Source of the DNA: Chloroflexota bacterium
Lineage (GTDB): Bacteria > Chloroflexota > Dehalococcoidia > Tepidiformales > Tepidiformaceae
NCBI GenBank assembly: GCA_026710655.1
Contig: JAPOQN010000065.1
Location: 107,321-171,320 of the forward strand
DNA: 64,000 nucleotides
Direction: 5' to 3'
The notes below the pieces were generated by a model. The model searched no databases. It had not been told where the DNA came from and saw only the letters and a list, made by a program, of their open reading frames with translations. Positions 1 through 8,332 of the stretch are shown piece by piece. Positions within the stretch are counted from its first letter, which is position 1. Each line of letters opens with the position of its first letter. Made by a program: the position numbers and the translations under genes.

Positions 1-2
1 TC

Positions 3-71
3 CGGGCCACCAACGAAACCCGCAAGGAAGGCGCCCACCGCCCCGCCCGCCTGTACGAGTTTTCTTCCTGA
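3..71 (+). CDS. C-terminal end of an unidentified protein (partial)
   Basis: An open frame enters from the left edge and ends at TGA 69-71, giving 22 residues rich in Arg that finish ..RPARLYEFSS. The ending RPARLYxF resembles the C-terminal winged-helix tail of NrtR-type or similar transcription factors as I remember them, but 22 residues are far too few to assign a family. The frame could also be open by chance. Confidence 0.35.
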   Translation, partial: RATNETRKEGAHRPARLYEFSS

Positions 72-80
72 GGCCGAACT

Positions 81-104
81 GTCGGTGGTCGGTGGTCGGT
101 GGTC
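81..104. repeat. 7-bp tandem repeat, short array
   Basis: The heptamer GTCGGTG occurs about 3.4 times in perfect tandem. The same heptamer forms a longer array at 3138-3208, on the other side of the NHL-repeat gene. The remaining intergenic DNA from 105 to 355 has a weak inverted repeat near 132-153 (GACAG...CTGTC) and no convincing gene. Confidence 0.9.
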
Positions 105-355
105 CCCAGACCCACGAGGTCGCCAATGTAGAGACAGTGCCCTGGCCGGGGCTGTCTGGGCCCCTAGGGTCGCGGGGGAGCAACCACGTATGCTGGGCCC
201 GTCGACGACTGCCAGTGAATCGGAGTGAAGCGGAGTTGTCGGCATCGACAGGCCTTCCTGGATACTGCGGGACCGCGGCCTCCCCTCAGTGACGCGAGGG
301 GCGAAGGTGTGGCGTACGCCCCTCAGAAGTGACGAGTTCGGAAGGAGCCTGTTTC

Positions 356-2878
356 GTGTCGACTGTAGCCCACCTCCAGCGCCTCGTTTCGTACGTCCCA
401 CGCGGGCTCATGCTTGTAGCAGTGGCTGCGCTTGGGCTGTCGGCCATGGCGGGAGCTGGGGCAACGGGAGAGGCTGGGGGCACGGTCCGCATCGAGGTTC
501 GCGTCTGGCAGAGCCTGGAGGATGGCAGGGAGATCCACCTCAGCGCCCGCCCGGCGGATGGCTCGTGGCGCACGCTGGGCACCATCCCACTGCCGCTGGA
601 CGATGGCTTCAGCGACAGCGGACAATTCCGATACGGGGACACCAGCCTGGACGTTCCCGTGCCCACTCAGGCGATCCCGCCCGCAGTGGAGGTGCGCGTC
701 TGGCAGCACGTGCGGAAACCCGGGGCGATCTACATCAGCGCACGTCCCCGCGGCGGTTCGTGGCGAGAGCTGGGCACGATTCGCCTGCCGCTGGAGGCTG
801 GCCTCAGCAACAGCGGACGATTTCGTTATGGAGACATCGCCCTCGCCGTACCGTTGCCGAACAGGGGAGTTGCGACGTTGGCTGGGGGCTTTGGGAGAAC
901 GGGATACCCGGACGCACGGGGGTGGGGGGAGCTCGGGCTCACCGTCGCCTCCGACGGTAGCGTGATCGTCGCGGATCGCTGGAACCATGCGATCCGCCGG
1001 GTTACGCCCGAGGGAGTCGTGACGACCATTGCGGGTGGCAACGGGGCAGGTCTGCTGGATGGCACGGCGGAGCACGCCCAGTTCAACTCGCCCCGAGATG
1101 TGGCGATTGATGCGGATGGCGCCATCTACGTCGCCGATGCCGGAAACCACCGCATCCGGAAGGTCACTGCCGATGGCGTGGTGTCAACGGTCGCCGGGAG
1201 CGACCGCGGCGAAGCCGACTGGAGGGAGATACGGGATGGTCCCGCCGACAAGGCCTTGTTGGCAGGTCCTGCTGCGCTCGTAGTGGATGCATACGGCGAC
1301 CTCTACATCCTGGAGCGCTTCGCCGTCAGGCGGCTGTCGCCGTCGGGTTGGGTCTCGACCGTGGTCAAGCACAAGGGCTGGGGCTGGCGCGATGGACCGA
1401 CAGAGGAGGCGGAGTTCCAGAGCCTGTACGACATGGCGGCTGATGACGCGGGCAACCTCTACCTGATCGACGACACGAGGGGTTCCCTGGGTTCGGGCGC
1501 GATGGTCCTCGCCATCCGGAAGATCGACACGGCTGGCGTCGTTACGACCCTCTACCGGGACCGTCCCCCATCACTAGGTGGCACCCTGGCCTATCCCTCA
1601 GGCCTCGCGGTAACGGGCGATGGTGTGATCTATCTCGCCAACACGGGGCGCCACCAGATTGTCCGGCTGACGGCTGAGGGCGAGCTACAGGCAGTCGCTG
1701 GCACGGGGCAGGAAGGCCAACTTGAAGGTCCTCACGGTGCGGCAACGTTCTCTGCTCCCAGCAGAATGGCGTTCGCTCCCGACGGCTCGCTTGTTGTAGC
1801 TGACCAGGATGGAACCGTCATCCGCCGAGTCCTTTCCGGCGGTGGCGGGTCTGGGGCCGATGCGATTCCGCTGGCGGACTTCGAACCACTTCCACGGGTG
1901 GCGGGAGTGCGTGTCAGCGTCCTTGCAGGGGAGGGTGAACAGGGGTTCCTGGATGGGCAGGGCACACAGGCGCAGTTCTTCTTCCCGGTGGGTATGGCTC
2001 TGGACGGGTCGGGGAACGTGATCGTGGCCGACTCGGGCAACGATGCGATCCGCGCCATCGGCTTGGATGGGACGGTAACCACGCTTGCGGGAGGGAACGG
2101 GGCGGGCGGGCGCGATGGTCCGTGCGGGGATGCCCAGTTCTCGGAACCCGCGTGGGTGGCGGTGGACACCGACAGGGGGATTGTCTATGTGTCCGAGAGA
2201 AGCGGACACCGGATTCGTCGAATCGATGCCGGCGAGCCCGGGTCCTGCTCGGTGAGGACTGTCGCCGGTAGCGAACGGGGCTTCCGCGATGGATCCGCGG
2301 CAGAGGCGAGATTCTCCTATCCCCAGGGGGTCGTGCGTGAAGACGACGGAAGCCTGTTCGTCGCCGACTCCGGGAACAACCTCATCCGGCGCGTGTTCCC
2401 CGGCGCCCGGGTCTCGACCATTGCCGGCGATCCCGACGGATTCAGGGGCAATCCCGGGACCCGCGACGGAACAGGGCCAGTGGCCCTGTTCAGCAGCCCA
2501 GATGGCATTGCGCTCGATCGGGAGGGCAACATCCTCTTCACCGAGTCGAACAACGCCATTCGCAAGATCGATCGCGACGGATTCGTGTCCACTGTGCTCA
2601 GGACGCCAGGGTATGACGAGGGCGGAGCGCTCTCGCCCTTCACCGCCGGGATCGCCGTCGGCCGGGATGGGAGCCTCTACGTTGCTGACTTCGCCTTCGA
2701 CCGCGTCTTGAGGCTCACCACCGATGGCATCCTCTCGATCGTCGTGGACCGGGAGACGCACATGCCCCCCGGATACCGCTTCGGAGACCCATATGGGCTT
2801 CTCACGACTGCAGACGGCCCCCTCTTCGTGACGGCCCGCCACACCGGTGTCATCTTCAAGGTCACGTTCGAGGACTAG
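356..2878 (+). CDS. Secreted NHL-repeat beta-propeller protein
   Basis: A protein of about 840 residues, probably exported. The GTG at 356 is chosen because GAAGGAG sits 8 bases upstream; an in-frame GTG at 329 would add nine residues with no ribosome site. A basic-hydrophobic segment at residues 9-37 looks like a signal peptide. Residues 46-103 and 111-168 are two copies of one module (RVWQ...SARP..GSWR.LGTI.LPL...RYGD). From about residue 172 to the end there are roughly ten NHL/SMP-30-like blades of the form AGG.G..DG..A.F..P..VA.D..G.IYVAD.GNH.IRK. Such propellers bind ligands or act as extracellular lactonase-like scaffolds. No catalytic residues can be assigned, so the function is unknown. 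The gene stands alone between two heptamer arrays, as an accessory gene might. Confidence 0.85.
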   Translation: MSTVAHLQRLVSYVPRGLMLVAVAALGLSAMAGAGATGEAGGTVRIEVRVWQSLEDGREIHLSARPADGSWRTLGTIPLPLDDGFSDSGQFRYGDTSLDVPVPTQAIPPAVEVRVWQHVRKPGAIYISARPRGGSWRELGTIRLPLEAGLSNSGRFRYGDIALAVPLPNRGVATLAGGFGRTGYPDARGWGELGLTVASDGSVIVADRWNHAIRRVTPEGVVTTIAGGNGAGLLDGTAEHAQFNSPRDVAIDADGAIYVADAGNHRIRKVTADGVVSTVAGSDRGEADWREIRDGPADKALLAGPAALVVDAYGDLYILERFAVRRLSPSGWVSTVVKHKGWGWRDGPTEEAEFQSLYDMAADDAGNLYLIDDTRGSLGSGAMVLAIRKIDTAGVVTTLYRDRPPSLGGTLAYPSGLAVTGDGVIYLANTGRHQIVRLTAEGELQAVAGTGQEGQLEGPHGAATFSAPSRMAFAPDGSLVVADQDGTVIRRVLSGGGGSGADAIPLADFEPLPRVAGVRVSVLAGEGEQGFLDGQGTQAQFFFPVGMALDGSGNVIVADSGNDAIRAIGLDGTVTTLAGGNGAGGRDGPCGDAQFSEPAWVAVDTDRGIVYVSERSGHRIRRIDAGEPGSCSVRTVAGSERGFRDGSAAEARFSYPQGVVREDDGSLFVADSGNNLIRRVFPGARVSTIAGDPDGFRGNPGTRDGTGPVALFSSPDGIALDREGNILFTESNNAIRKIDRDGFVSTVLRTPGYDEGGALSPFTAGIAVGRDGSLYVADFAFDRVLRLTTDGILSIVVDRETHMPPGYRFGDPYGLLTTADGPLFVTARHTGVIFKVTFED

Positions 2879-3271
2879 GTCGACAGGGAACGGGGACACG
2901 TCCAGCAGTGAGCAACGCCAACCAATCTCTTTGTCTCCCAACATCCATGTTGGAACAGTAATATTGGGGAGTTCGAGGGGTGGCCCTTACATGCCAACAG
3001 CCGGGCGGCTGTGAGATAGACGCCGTCGGCCCGACGAGGGACATCTGTTGCGAGTCCGGGGCCCTAGCCACCTCTCGGAGGCAATGCGGCTCCCCAGGAG
3101 TAGCGCAGCGTTTGGTGTCGATTAGGAAACCGGGAACGTGGTCGGTGGTCGGTGGTCGGTGGTCGGTGGTCGGTGGTCGGTGGTCGGTGGTCGGTGGTCG
3201 GTGGTCGGGAAGGAACTCCAGCGTCAGCGCAGAGTCAGGCGACACCCCTTGCGAGTTCGGCAGGTCAGCAT
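2879..3271. other. Intergenic region with heptamer array
   Basis: These 393 bases lie between two convergent genes. Apart from the heptamer array at 3138-3208 I see no gene: the open frames crossing it are translations of the repeat (VVGGRWS or TTDHRPP) or shadows of the acetyltransferase gene. No clear terminator hairpin with a T-run was found. Confidence 0.7.
3138..3208. repeat. 7-bp tandem repeat, long array
   Basis: Nine perfect head-to-tail copies of GTCGGTG run from 3141 to 3203, with partial copies at both ends. Because 7 is not a multiple of 3, all frames stay open and create spurious proline/tryptophan-rich ORFs. It resembles the short tandemly repeated heptamers known from cyanobacteria and other genomes. 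Length variation by slippage would be expected. Confidence 0.95.
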
Positions 3272-4381
3272 CTAGTCGCCGGCCCGCCACTCGTCTCGCA
3301 GGATCGCGTAGAGCACGTCGTCGATGTACTCGCCGCGGAGCTGGCGGTGGCGGCGAAGGAACCCCTCGCGCTTCATGCCAAGCTTCTCCATGACCCGCCA
3401 GGATGCCTCGTTGTCGATGGCCGCGTACGCGTAGATCCGCTCCAGCCCAAGGGTCCGGAAGCCATGCTCGATTGCCACGGCCACGGCCTCGGTCGTGAGG
3501 CCCTGTCCCCAGAGGGCGCTGGCGATGCCGTAGCCGACTTCGGCCGAACCGGCAGAAGGGGTGAGATTGAGGAAACCGGAGGCCCGTCCGTCGTGGTCAA
3601 TCGCCCACCTCAGTTTCTCCTCGGTCCTCGTGAGGATGGCCGTGGCCATGAACTCCTCGGTATCGCGACGGACATACGGGTGGGGAACCTCGAGGTAGCG
3701 GCCCCATTCGGGGTCGGAAGCAAAGGCGAACACGTCGTCGATGTCGGCCATGCGGAAGGGGCGCAGGAGGAGGCGGGGTGTACGAAGCTCCGGCGGGCCT
3801 GCCTCGGCAGGTTGCTGAGCAGCCTGGTCGCCTGCCGGCGACCAGTTGTCCCGAAGGATTGCGTAGAGCACGTCGTCGGTGCGCTCGTCGCGAATGAGGC
3901 GGTTGCCGCGCAGCACGCCCTCACGCGTCATCCCCAGCTTTTCCATGACGCGCCAGGAGGCCGAGTTGCGGATGTCGGCGACGGCCTGAATGCGCGCCAG
4001 GCCCATCGACTCGAAGCCATAGGCGATTGCAGCCCGGGCCGCTTCTGTGGTCAGGCCCTGGCCCCAGAGGGGATGGGCGATGGAGTAACCCATCTCCGCC
4101 AGGTTGTGGTCGCGAACCCTCAGGTCGATGTTGCCGGAGGCGCGCCCTTCGTAGACGACGGCCCACGTGGGGTTCTTTGCGGGATCGGCGAGGAGCAAGG
4201 TCGCGACGAACTCCTCGGCGTCGCGACGCGTGTAGGGCGAGGGCACTTCGAGGTAGCGACTCCACTCGGGGTCGGTAGCGTAGGCGAAAACGTCGTCGAC
4301 ATCGCCGCTGCGGTAAGGGCGCAGGAGGAGGCGTTCGGTACGGAGTTCGGGGAGGCCTTCCATCGAACGAGTATTCGGCAT
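3272..4381 (-). CDS. Tandem two-domain GNAT N-acetyltransferase (RimJ/RimL type)
   Basis: At 369 residues this is twice the usual single-domain length. It holds two GNAT domains, about residues 10-180 and 195-365, each starting PELRT.RLLLRPxR and DVFAxAxDPEW. Each carries the acetyl-CoA-binding segment WGQGLTTEA followed by NxASWRVMEKLGM. Both copies keep these motifs, so both may be active. RimJ/RimL-type enzymes acetylate N termini of ribosomal or other proteins, or small amines; the substrate cannot be read here. The domains are clearly homologous to each other, which points to internal duplication. The gene is monocistronic and opposes the NHL gene. Confidence 0.88.
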   Translation of the reverse strand: MPNTRSMEGLPELRTERLLLRPYRSGDVDDVFAYATDPEWSRYLEVPSPYTRRDAEEFVATLLLADPAKNPTWAVVYEGRASGNIDLRVRDHNLAEMGYSIAHPLWGQGLTTEAARAAIAYGFESMGLARIQAVADIRNSASWRVMEKLGMTREGVLRGNRLIRDERTDDVLYAILRDNWSPAGDQAAQQPAEAGPPELRTPRLLLRPFRMADIDDVFAFASDPEWGRYLEVPHPYVRRDTEEFMATAILTRTEEKLRWAIDHDGRASGFLNLTPSAGSAEVGYGIASALWGQGLTTEAVAVAIEHGFRTLGLERIYAYAAIDNEASWRVMEKLGMKREGFLRRHRQLRGEYIDDVLYAILRDEWRAGD

Positions 4382-4444
4382 CGGCGGGCTTTACGCGAGG
4401 TTCGGAGTACCCTGCTGTATCCTTGAGGCCGAGGCTTACGAGCC

Positions 4445-4708
4445 GTGCATCCCTACGTTGCCCAGTTCACCCTGACGTTTCTCACGATCCTGACGTGGGC
4501 GATCGTGGCGCGTGCGCTTATCAGCTTCCTGCCGATCGACCAGGGGAGCACTATCTACCAGGTGCTGTTCCGGATCACGGAGCCCGTGATCGACCCGATC
4601 CGGCGGGTGCTGCCGAGCACGGGGATGCTGGACCTGAGCCCGCTCGCGGCCATCCTGTTGATGATCGTGTTGCAGCAGCTGGTGATCCAGATGGCGTCCG
4701 CTAACTGA
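4445..4708 (+). CDS. YggT family membrane protein
   Basis: A small protein of 87 residues with two hydrophobic spans, about residues 7-28 and 65-84. They are separated by the polar segment RITEPVIDPIRRVLP, the recognisable YggT signature. YggT proteins are inner-membrane proteins linked in various bacteria to cell division, thylakoid organisation or osmotic tolerance; no enzymatic role is known. GTG 4445 gives the family length. An upstream TGTATCCTT at about 4414 could be the promoter -10. The gene converges on rplT. Confidence 0.8.
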   Translation: MHPYVAQFTLTFLTILTWAIVARALISFLPIDQGSTIYQVLFRITEPVIDPIRRVLPSTGMLDLSPLAAILLMIVLQQLVIQMASAN

Positions 4709-4727
4709 ACCGGGGCGAGAAACGGAC

Positions 4728-5081
4728 CTAGGCGGCGGCCTTCGCGCGCTCGGCGACCCGGGCGAAGGCGTCCGGCCGGGTGACGGCGAGGTGGGCGAGC
4801 ATCTTGCGGTCGAGCTCGACGCCGGCCTTGCGCAGACCGCTCATGAGGCGCGAGTAGCTGATTCCCTCGCGGCGGGCGGCGGCGTTGATGCGGATGATCC
4901 AGAGACGGCGGAAGTCGCCCTTGCGCGTGCGGCGGTCTTCGTAGCTGTAGCGAAGGGCGTGCATGACGCTCTCGTTGGCGCGGCGGAAGACGCGATGGCG
5001 CTGGCCGTGGTGGCCCTTCGCGAGGGCGAGGATCTTCTTGTGGCGGCGGTGCGAGGTGACACCGCGCTTCACTCGACTCAT
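4728..5081 (-). CDS. rplT: 50S ribosomal protein L20
   Basis: At 117 residues this is the standard L20 length. The N terminus is highly basic ([23 protein letters not shown]), followed by the conserved [23 protein letters not shown] region and the C-terminal globular part. L20 binds 23S rRNA early in assembly of the large subunit. It is the last gene of an infC-rpmI-rplT operon, 46 bases after rpmI, with AGGAG about 9 bases before the ATG. In other bacteria L20 represses its own operon through a leader mRNA; I did not see such a structure here. Confidence 0.97.
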   Translation of the reverse strand: MSRVKRGVTSHRRHKKILALAKGHHGQRHRVFRRANESVMHALRYSYEDRRTRKGDFRRLWIIRINAAARREGISYSRLMSGLRKAGVELDRKMLAHLAVTRPDAFARVAERAKAAA

Positions 5082-5127
5082 GGGTTGGGCTCCTTCGTGA
5101 ACCTGGCCCGACGGCCAGGGGAACGGG

Positions 5128-5322
5128 TTACTCTGCGAGCATCTTCCTGATGGTTCGCGACTGGGAGGCGGAAACGGGGACGGTGCGGCCGAACTTCACG
5201 CGGACGGGCTTGCGCTTCTTCCGGCGGAAGTTGTTGCGGCTTCCGTACATCCGCATGATCTTCCCGCCGCCGGTTACGCGAAAGCGCGAGGCGGCGCCCT
5301 TGTGGGTCTTGATCTTTGGCAC
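5128..5322 (-). CDS. rpmI: 50S ribosomal protein L35
   Basis: This is a 64-residue basic protein starting [14 protein letters not shown] with GxxxRxxG and [13 protein letters not shown] motifs typical of L35, a small large-subunit protein. The start is GTG and lies three bases after the infC stop codon, so translation is probably coupled. It occupies the conserved infC-rpmI-rplT position. Confidence 0.96.
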   Translation of the reverse strand: MPKIKTHKGAASRFRVTGGGKIMRMYGSRNNFRRKKRKPVRVKFGRTVPVSASQSRTIRKMLAE

Positions 5323-5325
5323 TGG

Positions 5326-5997
5326 CTAGTCCCCGGACGCAGCCGCGGTGACGGGTTCTCCGCTCTCGCTCTCGGGCTCTTCCCCGGCCTGGGCGGCGCC
5401 GTTCTGGGCTTCCGCCTCAAGCTCGGCGGCACGGTCCCGCGCCGCGATCCCGCGCTTGTCGGGAATCAGGATCATCGACATGTGACGGCCTTCGAGCGCT
5501 GCGTCCTTCTCCTTCGTCGCTACATCTTCGAGGTTCACGAAGATACGATCGAGGAGGTTCTTGCCGATCTGGGGGTGGGTGATTTCCCGCCCGCGGAACA
5601 TGACCGTGACCTTCACCTTGTCGCCCTGGCGGAGAAGCTTCTCGACGGTGCGCGTCTTGAAGTCGATGTCGTGCACGTCGATCTTCGGCTTCATGCGCAC
5701 TTCGCGCAGCCGGGTCTTGACCTGGTTCTTGCGCGCCTCGCTCTCCTTCTTCGACTGCTCGTACTTGAAGCGGCCGAAATCCATGAGGCGGGCGACGGGA
5801 GGGGAGGCCTGGCCGGAGACCTCGACGAGGTCGACATCGCGTTCCCGGGCCATGGCGATCGCTTCCGCCGTGCTGAGAACGCCGACCTGCTGACCCTCTT
5901 CGTCAATGACCCGCACCTCGGGAACGCGGATGCGCTCGTTGATGCGCGGCTGCGGCGGCGGCGGTTTAGGCGGAACTTTCGAGCGTCGTTTTCTCAA
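5326..5997 (-). CDS. infC: Translation initiation factor IF-3
   Basis: IF-3 binds the 30S subunit, blocks premature 50S joining and checks the initiator tRNA. The N-terminal domain begins PRINERIRVPEVRVI; the interdomain helix contains DFGRFKYEQSKK; the C-terminal domain has KIDVHDIDFKTR and VTVMFRGREITHPQIG. No ATG lies upstream of the conserved region without running into the divergent galU gene. The TTG at 5997, preceded by GGGGAG, gives 223 residues and is the best start, in keeping with the rare start codons typical of infC. A Pro-rich stretch precedes the first domain. A roughly 30-residue acidic Ala/Glu tail (..AQAGEEPESESGEPV..) extends past the usual end. An extended -10 (TGCTATCAT) lies on the minus strand at about 6022-6030. 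Confidence 0.93.
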   Translation of the reverse strand: MRKRRSKVPPKPPPPQPRINERIRVPEVRVIDEEGQQVGVLSTAEAIAMARERDVDLVEVSGQASPPVARLMDFGRFKYEQSKKESEARKNQVKTRLREVRMKPKIDVHDIDFKTRTVEKLLRQGDKVKVTVMFRGREITHPQIGKNLLDRIFVNLEDVATKEKDAALEGRHMSMILIPDKRGIAARDRAAELEAEAQNGAAQAGEEPESESGEPVTAAASGD

Positions 5998-6072
5998 GCT
6001 GCTCCCCGTTGAACGTGCAGAGGATGATAGCACCCCGATTCTGGCGCTGTATATCGCAACCGCGCCGGGCTC

Positions 6073-6078
6073 TACCAT
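6073..6078 (+). promoter_or_regulatory. Putative leaderless -10 box of galU
   Basis: TACCAT ends six bases before the ATG at 6085, which would put the transcript start at or near the start codon. No ribosome site is visible. It belongs to a recurrent TANNNT pattern in this window. Confidence 0.4.
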
Positions 6079-6084
6079 GGCCCC

Positions 6085-6963
6085 ATGGCGTCCGTGCGAC
6101 GAGCGGTCATCCTCGCGGCCGGGCTCGGCACGCGCATGCTGCCGGCGACCAAGTCCATACCCAAGGAGATGCTGCCGGTTGTGGACCGGCCCATCATCCA
6201 GTACGCGGTGGAAGAGGCGGTCGCGGCGGGCATCGAACACGTCGTGATCGTGCTGTCGCCGGACCGCGCAGCGATCCGCGAGCACTTCGGCGGGGGCTCC
6301 CGCATCGAGGGCATTGCCCGCGAGCGCGGCGACGACGCCCTGACCGCGCGGGTGCTGGCGCCCGAACGGCTGGCGACATTCACGTTCGTGGAGCAGCGCG
6401 AGCCGCTGGGGACCGGTCACGCGGTCCAGCAGGCGCAGCCCTACCTTGAAGGCGAGCCATTCGCGCTGCTGTTCCCGGACGACATCATCCTCGGGCCCGC
6501 GCCCTGCACGGCGCAGCTGGCGAAGGTCTACGAGGGTTGCGGCGCGGCATCAGTCATCGCCGTGCAGCAGGTATCGCGAGAGCAGATCCCCCAGTACGGG
6601 ATCGTCGACCCCACCGGTCCGGGCAACCCCGTTCGCCTGCGCGGCATCGTCGAGAAGCCGCCGGCGAGCGAGGCGCCGTCCGATCTCGGCGTGGTGGGGC
6701 GGTACGTGCTCGGCCCCTCCATCTTCGAGCAGATCGAGAAACTTGAGCCGGGCGCGGGCGGGGAGCTGCAGCTCACCGACGCGCTCGGGGTACAGATCGC
6801 GGCGGGCGAGCCCGTCTTCGCCTGCCGCTTCGAAGGTCGCCGTTACGACGCGGGCCGGCCCGCGGGGGCAATCGCCGCCGCGGTCGCCGCCGCCATCGAC
6901 CGCGAGGAGATCCGTGCGGACCTCCTCGCCCACCTCACCGCCCTCATGCCAACGGAGCAGTAG
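6085..6963 (+). CDS. galU: UTP-glucose-1-phosphate uridylyltransferase
   Basis: The enzyme makes UDP-glucose from UTP and glucose 1-phosphate for polysaccharide and glycolipid synthesis. At 292 residues it has the bacterial GalU length. The nucleotide-binding signature AAGLGTRMLPATKSIPKEM is at residues 11-29. It is followed by VVDRPIIQYAVEEAVAAGI, a sugar-binding FVEQREPLGTGHAV and LFPDDI, and the later GIVEKP and GRYVLGP motifs. It is transcribed divergently from infC over an 87-bp gap and is followed after 2 bp by a hypothetical gene, probably in one operon. Confidence 0.95.
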   Translation: MASVRRAVILAAGLGTRMLPATKSIPKEMLPVVDRPIIQYAVEEAVAAGIEHVVIVLSPDRAAIREHFGGGSRIEGIARERGDDALTARVLAPERLATFTFVEQREPLGTGHAVQQAQPYLEGEPFALLFPDDIILGPAPCTAQLAKVYEGCGAASVIAVQQVSREQIPQYGIVDPTGPGNPVRLRGIVEKPPASEAPSDLGVVGRYVLGPSIFEQIEKLEPGAGGELQLTDALGVQIAAGEPVFACRFEGRRYDAGRPAGAIAAAVAAAIDREEIRADLLAHLTALMPTEQ

Positions 6964-6965
6964 CC

Positions 6966-8321
6966 ATGCGCATCCTGACCATCGGGTATTCCCTGCCGAA
7001 CACGATCGTGGACAACCACACGATCCTGAACGCGCCCAGCATCACCGACTACGACGCGGCCCTCATCGACCCTGAGGCGATCACGATGTCGGTCCAGCAA
7101 CTGCTGGAAGGGGAGCGCCCCTTCGTCGCGCAGGACGGGCGGGATGTGGTCAACGGGGCGACAACGGCGACGCAGATTTCGGCCGCGGACCAGCTCCTGC
7201 GGCGGGCGGAGGAAGCGGAACGCTTCCTCGAACAGGGAGGCACGTTGTTCGTGGTCGGGCGGCCGAACGCGGTCCTGCCCGGGGTCATCGGCTTCGAGGG
7301 GTTCGACCGCTACAGCTGGCTGCCGGCGCCCCAGGGGGGGAGCTGGAACCCACCTAACCTGCGCGCCGGCGAGGGTAAGACCGTCCGCATCGCCGACGAC
7401 CGGCACCCGCTCAGCGGGGTGCTGCGCGAGTACCGGCGGCACATCACCTACCGCGCCGTCCTGCATCCGGCGATCGCGACCGCGGATCGGGAAGGGCACG
7501 TGATCGCGACGGGCGGCTCGAACGTGCCCATTGCGGCCGAGTTCAAGGTGCTCGCGGGGCGCGTGGTGGTGACGCCCGTGTTCGCGAGTGTCACCGGGAA
7601 CATCCGCACGAAGCTGGCCCAGGCGCTGGTCGACGCGATGACGGAGGTGGCCGCGGGCGCCGTCTCGGAGGACGCCCCCGGGTGGGCGCGCACGCACGCG
7701 CTGCCCGGTTCCGAGCAGATCGAGGCGGAACTGGCGGAACTGGAGGAGGCGGAGTCGGCGGCGGCGGCAAGAACGGCGGCGGTACGCGAGCGACTCGACC
7801 TGCTGACCGCCCACCGGCGGCTCCTGTGGGCGACCGGCCCAACCTTTGTGGGCGCCGTCCAGGACGCCCTGGCGCTCCTCGGACTGGAGGCGGCGACCGC
7901 AGACGACGGTCTGGCGGTCACGGAGGGGGAGCACACCGCACTGGTCGAGGTGGAGAGCGACCGCGAGGGTGTAGCCGAGTGGCCGTACGTGCGGCTCCAG
8001 CGGCGGCTTGAGCGGCGCCTGCTCGAGGAGGGGGATCAGCTCCGGGGCATCATCGTGGTGAACGGGAAGCGCACCATCACCCCGACGGCGCGGAAGGACC
8101 AGTTCAGCGACGCGCTGCGCATCGCCTGCGAAAACTACGGTTACGCACTGATCACGGGGGAGACGCTGTTCTCGCTGGTGCAGCGCGCGCTGGGTACCGA
8201 CGCGGAAGGCGCCACACCTTTCGAGGCCGCCGGTCGGCGCCTCATCCACGGCCGGGGACTGATCACGACGGAACAGGCGGTCGGCGAGACGGAAGAGGCC
8301 GGGGACGCCAGCATCTTCTAG
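6966..8321 (+). CDS. Hypothetical two-part protein with a nuclease-like C-terminal domain
   Basis: I do not recognise this 451-residue protein as a named family. Residues 1-210 look like an alpha/beta domain (FLEQGGTLFVVGRPNAVLPG, GHVIATGG, GRVVVTPVF), perhaps amidotransferase-like without its catalytic residues. Residues 245-280 are Glu/Ala-rich and probably coiled coil. Residues 285-420 contain LLWATGPTFVGAVQDALALL, then ALVEVES, then GIIVVNGKR.. R..QF and YALITGETLFSLV. That pattern recalls restriction-endonuclease-fold domains of hypothetical proteins, although the usual ExK is here ExE. It starts 2 bp after galU, suggesting co-transcription. No membrane segment is seen. Confidence 0.6.
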   Translation: MRILTIGYSLPNTIVDNHTILNAPSITDYDAALIDPEAITMSVQQLLEGERPFVAQDGRDVVNGATTATQISAADQLLRRAEEAERFLEQGGTLFVVGRPNAVLPGVIGFEGFDRYSWLPAPQGGSWNPPNLRAGEGKTVRIADDRHPLSGVLREYRRHITYRAVLHPAIATADREGHVIATGGSNVPIAAEFKVLAGRVVVTPVFASVTGNIRTKLAQALVDAMTEVAAGAVSEDAPGWARTHALPGSEQIEAELAELEEAESAAAARTAAVRERLDLLTAHRRLLWATGPTFVGAVQDALALLGLEAATADDGLAVTEGEHTALVEVESDREGVAEWPYVRLQRRLERRLLEEGDQLRGIIVVNGKRTITPTARKDQFSDALRIACENYGYALITGETLFSLVQRALGTDAEGATPFEAAGRRLIHGRGLITTEQAVGETEEAGDASIF

Positions 8322-8332
8322 CGGGCGCGCGG

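Noticed and set aside
1..71. Firm assignment of the left-edge fragment to NrtR
   Set aside because: Only 22 residues are visible; the RPARLYxF resemblance is suggestive but not enough.
92..292. 66-residue ORF upstream of the NHL gene
   Set aside because: It begins inside the heptamer array, has no ribosome site and no recognisable motif; its composition matches translated repeat and intergenic DNA.
3138..3208. CRISPR-like array
   Set aside because: The units are 7 bp and contiguous with no spacers, and no cas genes are present.
3152..4426. Long plus-strand ORF across the GNAT gene
   Set aside because: It is antisense to the clear tandem GNAT gene and begins as translated GTCGGTG repeat; such shadows are common in GC-rich DNA.
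5326..6420. Extended infC frame of 364 residues
   Set aside because: The upstream part overlaps galU on the opposite strand and reads as antisense; IF-3 homology begins near the TTG at 5997.
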